From: Chloroflexota bacterium
Lineage (GTDB): Bacteria > Chloroflexota > Limnocylindria > Limnocylindrales > CSP1-4
Length of the DNA stretch: 25,313 nt
Direction: 5' to 3'
Assembly: GCA_025935655.1 (NCBI GenBank)
Contig: JAICUV010000017.1
Coordinates: forward strand, 1 to 25,313
The position numbers and the translations under genes were made by a program. The notes beneath the pieces are model-generated. The model was not told where the DNA came from. It searched no databases and saw nothing but the letters and a program-made list of their open reading frames with translations. Shown piece after piece: positions 15,171 to 24,200 of this stretch (positions are counted from its first letter, which is position 1; each line of letters opens with the position of its first letter).

Positions 15171-15177
15171 GGCCATG

Positions 15178-15209
15178 GAGGGTGCGGGCCCAGCGAAGCC
15201 CGCACCCTC
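15178..15209. terminator. Bidirectional terminator between converging genes
   Basis: A perfect 12-bp stem (15178-15189 with 15198-15209) with an 8-base loop starts 7 bases after the fibre-gene stop and 19 bases before the end of the converging macroglobulin gene. It is the strongest hairpin of the right half of the window and can serve both strands. A T-run is absent. Confidence 0.75.
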
Positions 15210-15227
15210 GCCCCGGTCCGTCCCCGG

Positions 15228-18200
15228 CTACTCGGTGAGCTGCCGGATGGTGAGCGTGTCCTCGGAGACCCACGATCCCTGCTCGGGGATGAGCGAGGAT
15301 TGGAGCACCGTGGATTCCCAGCGGTACTGACCGGGCGTGATCACCCGGGCGAGGTACCTCAGGTGCTGGGTCGGGTGCTTCGGGTCGTGGGTGACGCAGA
15401 ACGAGACCCGCTGTCCGGTGACATCCATCGGCCAGACGATCGGCTGGACCTCCACGCCCTCCTCGTCCTCGCCGTAGATGTCGGTGGGAGCGGGGATCGG
15501 CACGATGCCCGATGGGGCCTCGTCCGTCACGACCCAGCAGCCCTCCGTCCCGCGCCCGCCCACGGTGACCGAGAAGTCCACGGTGACGATATCCGTCGCC
15601 TCGATGGTGGTCCCCGGGGTGACGGTCCGCTTGATCGACTGCCCTTCGGGCGGCGTCAGCGCGGCGGGATCGAACGGCCCCGCCCTCACCGTGGTCACGA
15701 GCACCGACCCCGTGCCCGGCTCCAGCCGGGCTGCCGAGGCCTGCGACGGCGTGAGCACGACCGAGGCAGGCATCGAGGCGTCGATGCGCACCTCGCGGCG
15801 CGACCCGTCGACGGTCAGCCAGGCGGAGGCGTCGGCGGGTGCCACGCGTGCCGCCCAGCCGGAGGCGGCCAGCGCCCGCTCGAGGTCCACGATCGTGTCC
15901 GTCGGCGGGTTGGCCTCGACGAACGCGTCCATGTCCGCCGCGACCGGGTCGCCGAGCGAGGCGGCCACGATGGCCAGGCGCGCCGTGAGCAGCACCTCGA
16001 GATTCGGCTTCGCCGCCGTCACGCGGACCCACGGCCCGAGCCTCGCCCCGCTGGTGTTGAGCACCTGGCGCTCGAGTCGAGCGGCAAGCGGCTCGTCGCC
16101 GGCCGCGAGCGCGGCGAGCGCGAGCGCCACCTGTTCCCGCGTGCCGAGGTCGGTCGCGGACGCGATGACCCGGATCTGCGATTGCACCGCGCCGCCGGTG
16201 GCGGCCCGTCCGGCGAGCGTCCAGATCGCGCGCTCGCGCGTCGTCGCAGCGACATCCCTGAAGTAGCCGGAGAGCTGCTGGCGGTCCAGCCGCGGATCGC
16301 CGGCCATCGCGGCGAGCGCGGACAGCTCGAGGTCCGGTGACGCGTACGGCACCACCGAGACGCCGCCCTCCTGCTGGAACCGGCTGAGCTCGCCCTGGCG
16401 TGCCTGGACGTCGAACGGCACCATGCCGAACGTGTCGCGAAGCGTCCGCGCGGCGAGGGCCGCCGCGAGCGCGGCGTCCGCCCGGATCGGTGCCGACCAG
16501 ACGAGCGTGTCCAGGACGGGAACGGCGCGCCCGCGGCCGGCGTCGCTGAGGACGAGCGTGGTCATGCCATCGCCCGCCTCCACCGGCGTCGCGCCGGTGA
16601 GCGGCACGGACCGCGACACGGCCTGGACCGACCGGCTCGTGACGACGTCGAACGTCCGCACCAGCGTGTCGCGATGCCCCGTCGCGCCAGACCCCGATGT
16701 CGCCTCGATCCGCAGCCGGTGCGTCCCCAGCGAGAGCTCCGGCAGCACGACCTCGGCCGGGCTGAACGCCGTGCCGTGGATGGTCACCGCCGCGAGCGGC
16801 AGGGTGTCGGAGGAGACCGTGAAGGTGACCTCGTCGCCGGTCCGCAGGCTCGTGCCGAACGCACGCAGCCCGATGACCGGACGATCGGCGAGGAGGTACG
16901 CGGGTGCGACGGTCGCCTCGGCGAAGAACGGCAGGCCCACCGGCACCGACGTGGAGCCCGTGCCCGCCAGGAGCGCAGTCGTCACCCCCGACCCGGTCAC
17001 GTGCCACGACGTGAGGTCGTCCGAGAGGTCCACCGCCACCGTCGCGAGCCCGTTCGCGCCGGTCCGCACCAGGCGTGCCACGAGCCAGTCGCGGAAGTCG
17101 GTGCGCGCCTCGCCGCCGCCTCCCGTCGTGTCGCCGCCACCGCCGTCATACGTCTGCGACGGCGTCTCGTGGGTCCACCCCACGCCGAGCAGGCCGCTGT
17201 CGAGCTGCTGGTACAGCACCCCGAGCGGGTCCTCGTCGTCGGCGTAGCCCATCGCGTAGAGCTTCTCGTCGATGACGCGGACGAAGACGCTCGCGGCGAC
17301 CGGGTCGCCCCGGCCGTTCGTCGTGCGGACCGTGAGCGTCGCGTGGTCGCCGGGCGCGTAGCGCGGCTTGTCCGGGGTGAGGGCGACCGTCAGCCGGCGG
17401 TCCTCGGCACGGAAGGCCGCCGTGTACGGGGTGCCGGCGGCCTCGTACCCCACGCCGGTGAACCGGACGGCGTAGATGCCGACGCCGGGCACGGAGGACG
17501 CCGTGAACCGCTGCGCCAGGCGCGGCGCGCGGGTGATGCGCCACGAGCGGAGGCCGTCCTGGAGCGTCGTCCACAGGTAGCGGCTCGACGCGGTCCGAGT
17601 GCCGCCGCCCGCGTACAGCACGCGAATGGTGTCGCCCACCGAGTAGTCCCGCTCGGTGTCGTCGGTGGGCTGCTCGGCATCGCGGAGCCACGCCTGGCCG
17701 GGGCCGAACGGCTCGTCCGCGCCGGACCAGTCCCTGGCGGTCGTCCGGCGCCCGGCGTCGTCGACCGCGGTGGCACTCGTCTCGTAGGAGCTGTCCCTGG
17801 CGGTCACCGGCAGCACGAGGCGGAACGTGCCCTTGGCGTCCGTCGTGACGGTCCGGGCGGGGAGCGTCCGCGTGTGCTCCCTGGTGGTGTAGGTCGGGAC
17901 GGTTCGCTTGGTGATGAAGTCGTAGGTGGACCCGGAGCGCTTGCGGGTGAACCAGTGCTCGATGATCGAGATCCGCACGTCGGTCCGGGGCACGATGCGG
18001 CCGTAGGGACTGATGACGTCCGGATCGCCGTTGCCGGCGCGCTCGAAGCGGCCCCAGGCGACGTCGTGGACGCTGCCGGTGATCGTGAGGCTCGTCGCCT
18101 TGACGACCTGGCGGAGCTTGACCACGACGTCGGCATCGAAGACGCCGACGGCCGTGGACCCGGTGATCTCGCCTTCCTCGGGGTTGGCAGGCCGTGCCTC

Positions 18201-20258
18201 GATGACGACCGTCTCCCACTGCCCCCAATCCTCCTGCTTGCGCGGCCGCAGCCGGGCGGTCGTGGTCCCCAGGTCGCTGGTGGTCACGGTCGTCGGATCC
18301 TCGTTGGCCGCGAGGTTGAGGCGGGCGCCGGCGACGGGCGTGCCCTCGAAGAACGCCGCATGGGTCGTGACGTCCACCGAGTCGCCGTCGAGGATCGCGT
18401 GGCGGCTCGTGTCGAGCGCGAGCGTCCACGCCGGCTTCAGGATCGGGCCCACCTCGAGCGAGCGTTCGGTCACGTCGGTGCCGCCGGTCGCGAGGACCAG
18501 GCGGTAGCCGCCGTAGGGCAGGGCGTGGATCGGGATGGAGACGGAGAAGGCGCCGGAGGCATCGGGCGTGGCGCTCGTCGTGGCGATGACGACCTCGTTC
18601 GAGGTGGTGTCCTCGGCCAGGAGGCGGACCGCCACGGTCTTCGGTGCGGCGAGCGAGCCACGGTCGCGCAGGACGCCCCATGCGTTGACCGTGTCGGTGG
18701 CGCGGTAGCGATAGCGATCGGGCTGGAAGACGCTCCACCAGTCGTCGGAGGCGGAGACAGGGCCGCCCTCGCACTTGTCGCAGGTGCCGCTCCGGTCGAC
18801 CGGGACGAAGACGCCACGGCTGCCGGAGTGGACGATCACGACCGGGTTGTCGCCGGCCTCGCGGTCGCGGAGGTAGCGGGCGGGCGTCGTGGTGGCGAGG
18901 ATCCCGTCCGCGGCCGTGCGGCCCATGCCCGCGCCGGCGAGGCTCGCCCGCGCGCCCGCGAGCGCCGCCTTCGTGCGCAGGTCGTTGACCCAGACGAGCG
19001 TCCGGGTGTTCGTGACCATCGCGTAGGCCGCGACGTTGCTGACCTGGATGACCGCCTGGCGGGGCACGCCGGCGACGGTCACCGTCGCGATGTACCAGCC
19101 CGCCGGCAGCTTCGGGATCCGCATCCAGCGCGACGAGTCGTTCTCGGGATCGAAGGCCTGGACCCGGGCGCTCGTCCGGACGACGAGCGGCAGGTCGCCG
19201 GTCGCGACGGGCGCTGAGCCCGTGAACTCGGTCCAGTCGGGCGCCGAGGACACGCGGTTCCAGGCGCGGATCGCGGCGGCCATGTCGGGCAGCTGGTGGA
19301 CCCTGAGCGCGGCCACGCGCAACGACACTGGCGCCTCGTCGCCGTTGCTGTCGACGCGAAGGCGCAGGACGGCACCCTCGCTCGTGGACGATTCGACCAG
19401 CGGCCGCTCGAACGTGACGCGGGCGGACGATGCCCGCCCGCCCTTCGTCTCGAACGCGAACGTCACGTCGCGCTCGAGGGTCATGGACGTGCCGTGGAGC
19501 GGGAGCCCGTGACGCACGGTGACCCGGTACAGGGTCCCGCCCTTGAGCGCCTTCGCGGGCGCGAACGCGATCGTCCGCCCCTCCTGCGCGAATGTGCCCT
19601 TGACCGAGGGCGAGATCGAGATGAACGGCTTCGCCTCGGCGAGGACGACGCCGTCCTGGTCGAACGTGAGCTCGATGCCGGTGTCACGCGGGACGCGCGT
19701 GCTCGCGTCGCCGGGGACCGTCGTGACGACGTGGAGCGGCGCGACGGCCTGGACAGCCCAGGCGGCCTGGACGAGGCCGCTCGCGTCGCGGAGCGAGAAG
19801 CGGTACGCCTGCCCGAGGCGGAGCGGTGCCGCGGGCCGGAGCGTCACGGTGTGACCCGTGGCCTTCGTGACGCGGAGCTCGAGGGCGGGCTGGCTCTCCA
19901 GTCGTGCGGCAACGGTGGATGCATCCGATCCGTCGAGCGAGGTGAGCCGGAACGAGGTGTCGGGGAGGGCGCCCGCGGCCACGGTCCGGGTCGCCTCGAG
20001 GGTCGCGACGGGCTCCAGCGGCGGGAGATCCAGCGAGGTCCAGTCGCCGGGCAGCGCGGTCGGCAGGGGGGTGGCACCGGGGACGGGCCGGCCCGACGCG
20101 GCCGGCGTCGTGGCCGGGCCGGGTCCGGTGCTCGGCGGGGCCGGGCTCGCGCAGGAGGCGAGCAGCGAGGCGGTCACGAGGACGACGAGCAGGAGGCCCG
20201 TCGGGGTGGCTCGGGTGGTGGCTGGGCCGCTGGGACGCAGGGTCAGGATGCTGGGCAT
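15228..20258 (-). CDS. Alpha-2-macroglobulin-like lipoprotein without thioester motif
   Basis: A 1676-residue lipoprotein of the bacterial alpha-2-macroglobulin family, periplasmic or surface proteins thought to trap or resist proteases. The ATG at 20258 has GGGAG 8 bases upstream and gives a signal peptide with lipobox LLASC (Cys36). An Ala/Pro linker, an Ig-like region (about 185-270, VPRDTGIELTFDQDG), an MG2-type domain (about 395-470, AYAMVTNTRTLVWVNDLRTKAAL), further beta domains, the A2M core (about 1050-1130, DWLVARLVRTGANGLATVAVDL then DDLTSWHVTG), a helical region (about 1260-1500) and a terminal MG10-type domain (RYLARVITPGQYRWES) follow. The usual CxEQ thioester before the helical domain is not found. 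CDKC near 493 may form a disulfide or bind metal. No penicillin-binding protein 1C gene is adjacent. The frame is open to 20939, but that part lacks a signal peptide and overlaps pth. Confidence 0.88.
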   Translation of the reverse strand: MPSILTLRPSGPATTRATPTGLLLVVLVTASLLASCASPAPPSTGPGPATTPAASGRPVPGATPLPTALPGDWTSLDLPPLEPVATLEATRTVAAGALPDTSFRLTSLDGSDASTVAARLESQPALELRVTKATGHTVTLRPAAPLRLGQAYRFSLRDASGLVQAAWAVQAVAPLHVVTTVPGDASTRVPRDTGIELTFDQDGVVLAEAKPFISISPSVKGTFAQEGRTIAFAPAKALKGGTLYRVTVRHGLPLHGTSMTLERDVTFAFETKGGRASSARVTFERPLVESSTSEGAVLRLRVDSNGDEAPVSLRVAALRVHQLPDMAAAIRAWNRVSSAPDWTEFTGSAPVATGDLPLVVRTSARVQAFDPENDSSRWMRIPKLPAGWYIATVTVAGVPRQAVIQVSNVAAYAMVTNTRTLVWVNDLRTKAALAGARASLAGAGMGRTAADGILATTTPARYLRDREAGDNPVVIVHSGSRGVFVPVDRSGTCDKCEGGPVSASDDWWSVFQPDRYRYRATDTVNAWGVLRDRGSLAAPKTVAVRLLAEDTTSNEVVIATTSATPDASGAFSVSIPIHALPYGGYRLVLATGGTDVTERSLEVGPILKPAWTLALDTSRHAILDGDSVDVTTHAAFFEGTPVAGARLNLAANEDPTTVTTSDLGTTTARLRPRKQEDWGQWETVVIEARPANPEEGEITGSTAVGVFDADVVVKLRQVVKATSLTITGSVHDVAWGRFERAGNGDPDVISPYGRIVPRTDVRISIIEHWFTRKRSGSTYDFITKRTVPTYTTREHTRTLPARTVTTDAKGTFRLVLPVTARDSSYETSATAVDDAGRRTTARDWSGADEPFGPGQAWLRDAEQPTDDTERDYSVGDTIRVLYAGGGTRTASSRYLWTTLQDGLRSWRITRAPRLAQRFTASSVPGVGIYAVRFTGVGYEAAGTPYTAAFRAEDRRLTVALTPDKPRYAPGDHATLTVRTTNGRGDPVAASVFVRVIDEKLYAMGYADDEDPLGVLYQQLDSGLLGVGWTHETPSQTYDGGGGDTTGGGGEARTDFRDWLVARLVRTGANGLATVAVDLSDDLTSWHVTGSGVTTALLAGTGSTSVPVGLPFFAEATVAPAYLLADRPVIGLRAFGTSLRTGDEVTFTVSSDTLPLAAVTIHGTAFSPAEVVLPELSLGTHRLRIEATSGSGATGHRDTLVRTFDVVTSRSVQAVSRSVPLTGATPVEAGDGMTTLVLSDAGRGRAVPVLDTLVWSAPIRADAALAAALAARTLRDTFGMVPFDVQARQGELSRFQQEGGVSVVPYASPDLELSALAAMAGDPRLDRQQLSGYFRDVAATTRERAIWTLAGRAATGGAVQSQIRVIASATDLGTREQVALALAALAAGDEPLAARLERQVLNTSGARLGPWVRVTAAKPNLEVLLTARLAIVAASLGDPVAADMDAFVEANPPTDTIVDLERALAASGWAARVAPADASAWLTVDGSRREVRIDASMPASVVLTPSQASAARLEPGTGSVLVTTVRAGPFDPAALTPPEGQSIKRTVTPGTTIEATDIVTVDFSVTVGGRGTEGCWVVTDEAPSGIVPIPAPTDIYGEDEEGVEVQPIVWPMDVTGQRVSFCVTHDPKHPTQHLRYLARVITPGQYRWESTVLQSSLIPEQGSWVSEDTLTIRQLTE

Positions 20259-20306
20259 CTCGTTCGCTCCCGTCGCAGCGGTGCAGGGACCGCGTGTCGC
20301 GACCGC

Positions 20307-20342
20307 GGGTGTGACGCCCCACCTCGGGGTGTCGTGACACCC
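20307..20342. other. Imperfect inverted repeat between the macroglobulin gene and pth
   Basis: The arms GGGTGT-GACGCCCC (20307-20320) and GGGGTGTC-GTG-ACACCC (20326-20342) pair around a 5-base loop, with one G-U pair and a 3-base bulge. It sits 49 bp before the macroglobulin start in the divergent 249-bp spacer (20259-20507). It may be an operator or a leader hairpin for the minus-strand gene. A possible -10, TACCAT (20406-20411), lies on the plus strand toward pth, but without a good -35. Confidence 0.4.
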
Positions 20343-20507
20343 GTCGCCATGCCATTGCAGCGCGCGCTTGCGTCGGGCACAAGGGCCGTGCAGATCGGCT
20401 CGCGCTACCATGTCCGGCGAGCCCCGTCGGACGCCGTCCCGGGGCCGTTCGCCGTGTCCCGACGCGTCCCGCGCCCGGTCCCGGCACGAAGAGGTCAGCT
20501 CCGGATC

Positions 20508-21236
20508 GTGAAGCTCGTCGTCGGCCTGGGAAACCCGGGCAAGCAGTACGCGGAGACGCGGCACAACATCGGCTGGATGGTCCTGGACCGGATCGCGGAC
20601 CGGGCGGGCAAGGCCGGCCGTGGCCGCGACCGCGACGCGTCCACCGTGCTCGAGATCCGGACCGGCGGCCTCGAGCTCGTCCTCGCGAAGCCCCAGACGT
20701 ACATGAACGACTCGGGGCGTGCGGTCCGGCGGCTGCTCCAGAGCTACCACGTGCCGCTCGTGGACCTGCTCGTCGTCGCGGACGACTTCGCCCTCCCGTT
20801 CGGCAAGCTGCGGTTCCGCGAGGCGGGGACCCACGGCGGCCACAACGGCCTCCGTTCGATCATCGCGGAGCTCAACAGCGAGAAGTACAGCCGGCTCCGC
20901 GTCGGGATCGGCGAGCCTGACCGGAGCGCGGTGGACCACGTCCTGAGCCGGTTCAGCAGCGACGAGCGCGGCCGCCTGCCGATCCTGTTGGACGCGTCCG
21001 CGGAGGCCGTCGAGACGTGGGCCCGCCAGGGGACCTCGAAGGCGGCGAACCGGTTCAACTCGTGGGAGATGCAGGCACCCGCCGCCACGACCGGGGACGA
21101 CGCGGAGGCCCCGAAGGCGGGCGAGGTGGGCGGGCCCGCGGACTCGAACGGCGTCCGGCGGACGAAGACCGGCTGGCGGAAGATCCTCCCCGGCGGCGAC
21201 AGGGACGAGGACGAGCGCGGAGGCGCGCGCCGGTGA
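20508..21236 (+). CDS. pth: Peptidyl-tRNA hydrolase
   Basis: A 242-residue enzyme that releases tRNA from prematurely dropped peptidyl-tRNA. All active-site residues are present, matching E. coli numbering less one: N9 in GLGNPG, catalytic H19 in ETRHNIGW, N67 in TYMNDSG, D92/D93 in VVADDF, and N113 in THGGHNGLRS. Start is GTG at 20508, giving the family N-terminus KLVVGLGNPG; the upstream GAAGAGG is rather distant (about 13 bases). The catalytic domain ends near residue 190. About 50 extra residues follow, first acidic and Ala/Gly-rich, then basic (RRTKTGWRKILPGG), a tail absent from most Pth proteins. The stop overlaps the mfd GTG (GTGA, 21233-21236). The pth-mfd pairing is known from Bacillus (spoVC-mfd region), which supports both assignments. 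Confidence 0.94.
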   Translation: MKLVVGLGNPGKQYAETRHNIGWMVLDRIADRAGKAGRGRDRDASTVLEIRTGGLELVLAKPQTYMNDSGRAVRRLLQSYHVPLVDLLVVADDFALPFGKLRFREAGTHGGHNGLRSIIAELNSEKYSRLRVGIGEPDRSAVDHVLSRFSSDERGRLPILLDASAEAVETWARQGTSKAANRFNSWEMQAPAATTGDDAEAPKAGEVGGPADSNGVRRTKTGWRKILPGGDRDEDERGGARR

Positions 21237-24200
21237 GCGACCGTTACCGCGGACGGACGACCCGCCAGCGGAACGTCGCGGAGAAGGTCGCCCGGGAATG
21301 GGCCGAGCGGCGCGCGGCCGCGGAGGCCACGGACCAGGAGCTGGACCTCGAACGGGCCTCGGTCGAGGCGGAGGTCGAGCTCCTCGACCCGGCGGCGCGT
21401 CCGGACCGCGACGGCGCTCCCGCGAGGAAGCCCTCTCGCCCGGTGACGGCGAAGCGGGCAGACACGCCCGGCCGCGCCGGCCGCCGCGTCCCGGACTTGT
21501 CGGCGCTGCCGCGGCTCCTCCACCAGACGGGGTCGTTCGCGTCGCTGCGCGAGCGCCTGGGCCCCGCTCGCGAGGCGCCGGGGATGCACGGCAGGCACGC
21601 CGGGCTCACGTCGGTCCCGCACGGCGCCAAGTCGTACCTCGCCGCGGCGCTCGCGCTCGTCGCGGACGGGGAGCGGATCTGCTGGGTGGCCCGGGACGCG
21701 GAGATCGGGGACCGCGTCGCGGAGGAGCTCGCCGCGTGGCTCGGGGACCCGTCCCTCGTCGCGGTGCTGGAGCCGCGGACCTCGCTCGCGTACGAGCGCA
21801 GCGAGCTCGTCCCGGACGAGACCGCGGCCCGGGTCGCGGCCCTCGCGGCGTGGCGCGCCGGTGCGGCCAGGGTCCTCGTGGCCAGCGTCCAGGCGCTCCT
21901 CCAGGCGACGCTCGCGCCCTCGGATCTCCCGGCCGAGGTGCGCACGCTGAAGGCCGGGACGCGGATCGGCATGGACGCGCTGCTCGGGGAGCTGTTCGAG
22001 CGCGGCTACGCGCCGGTCCTCGAGGTCGCCGGCCGCGGGGAGTTCGCGCGCCGCGGCGGCATCGTGGACGTGTTCCCGCCGTCCGCGCCGCTCCCGGTCC
22101 GGATCGAGTTCTTCGGCGACGAGATCGACTCGCTCCGCGCCTTCGACCCCACCGACCAGCGCTCCGTCGAGACGATCAACTCGCTCGTCCTCCTGCCCGC
22201 GACCGAGTTCCTCCTCCCGGAGGGCGGCGCCACGGAGGTCAAGGCGCGCCTCGGCCGGCTGGCGAACCGCCTGCCCGAGCGCCTGGCCATCGACCTCGCC
22301 CGGTTCACCGGGGAGGCGACGGACCCGGACCGGCCCCCGGCCGTCACCGCTGGACGCGCGCTCGCGGCGGGCGACGCCGCGGAGGTGTGGGCGCGCCTCA
22401 TCGCCCCGTCGACGGGCCTCGACCACCTGGACCCGGGCACGCTCCTCGTCCTCGACGAGCCGGGCGACCTCGCCGACGCCGCCGCATTCCTGTGGCGCCA
22501 GGCCGACGAGCGGCACGCCGAGCTGGTGGACGCGGGAGACCTCCCTCGCGACTGGCCGGGCGCGTATCTCGCGCCGCGCGACTGGAAGTCGTTCCTCCAC
22601 GGGGCGCGGACGCTGGAGCTCACGTGGCAGTCGGACGCCGTGGACGCCGAGGGCATGGCGCACGCGTCGAAGAGCCTCACCTCGGGCGACCTGTTCGGCT
22701 GGCGCGAGCCCGTCCTGCCGCCGGGCCGCACGGAGCGGCTCGTGGACGGCGTGGAGCACTGGCTGGGCGAGAAGGCCCGCGTCGTGCTCGTCTCGGACCA
22801 GGCGCCGCGCCTCGCGGAGCTGCTCGGGGAGGCGGGGCATGCCGTGGGGATCGTGTCGCGGGTCGCGGAGGCGCCGCCGCCCGGGGCCATCGCGCTCGTC
22901 GACCGCAGCCTCAACGGTGGCTTCGAGGGTGGCCCGGACGGCCTCGCGCTTGTCACGGACCGGGAGCTGTTCGGCAGCGTCCGCGTCCGGCGGCCGAAGG
23001 CGATGCGCCGAGTGGTCCCGCGCGACATCCTCGAGCGCCTCTCGCCCGGCGACCCCGTCGTCCACATCGACCATGGCATCGCCAGGTACGAGCAGATGCT
23101 GCGGCGCGGCGAGGACGGCCAGGAGCGCGACTACCTGGAGCTCTCGTTCGCGGCCGGCGACCGGATCTTCGTCCCGGTGGAGCAGATCAACCGCGTCAGC
23201 CGCTACACGGGCGGGGAGAGCCCCACGCTCTCGCGGCTGGGGGGCACGGACTGGCTGCGCACCAAGCAGCGGGTCCGCAAGGCCGTCACCGATCTCGCCG
23301 AGGAGCTCCTCCGCCTGTACGCGAAGCGCGAGGCCGCCGATGGGTTCGCGTACCAGCCCGACACCCCGTGGCAGGGCGAGATGGAGGCGTCCTTCCCGTA
23401 CGAGGAGACGCCCGACCAGCTGCGCGCGGCGATCGAGGTCAAGGTCGACATGGAGACGCGGCGACCGATGGACCGGCTCGTCGTGGGCGACGTGGGCTAC
23501 GGGAAGACCGAGGTGGCGCTGCGGGCCGCGTTCAAGGCAACCCAGGACGGCAAGCAGGTCGCGGTCCTCGTCCCGACGACCGTCCTCGCGGGCCAGCACT
23601 TCACGACGTTCAGCCAGCGGTTCTCGGCCTTCCCGATCAACGTCCGGCTGCTGTCGCGGTTCGTCTCGGCCAAGGAGCAGGAGGCGACGGTCGCGGGACT
23701 CGCGGACGGCTCCGTGGACATCGTCATCGGCACGCACCGGCTGCTGTCCAAGGACGTCGCGTTCAAGGACCTGGGCCTGGTCGTGGTGGACGAGGAGCAG
23801 CGGTTCGGCGTCGCGGCGAAGGAGCGGCTCAAGCACCTGCGGGCGGCGGTGGACGTGCTCACGCTCAGCGCGACGCCGATCCCGCGCACGCTCAACCTGG
23901 CCCTCGCCGGCATCCGCGATCTCTCGGTCATCGAGACCCCGCCCGAGGACCGGCTGCCGATCCAGACACGGGTCGCGGAGGCGTCGGCCGGGCTCGTCCG
24001 GGACGCCGTCCTGCGCGAGCTCGACCGCGGCGGCCAGGTGTTCTACGTCCACAACCGGGTCGAGACGATCGAGGCGCAGGCCGAGCAGCTCCGGCGGCTG
24101 CTCCCCGGGGCGCGGATCCTCGTCGGCCACGGGCAGATGGGGGAGGGACAGCTGGAGAAGGTGATGCTCGCCTTCGCCGACGGCGCGGCCGACGTCCTCG

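Noticed and set aside
16674..19217. 847-residue plus-strand ORF opposite the macroglobulin gene
   Set aside because: Low-complexity Arg/Gly/Asp-rich translation, fully antisense to a gene with clear family domains.
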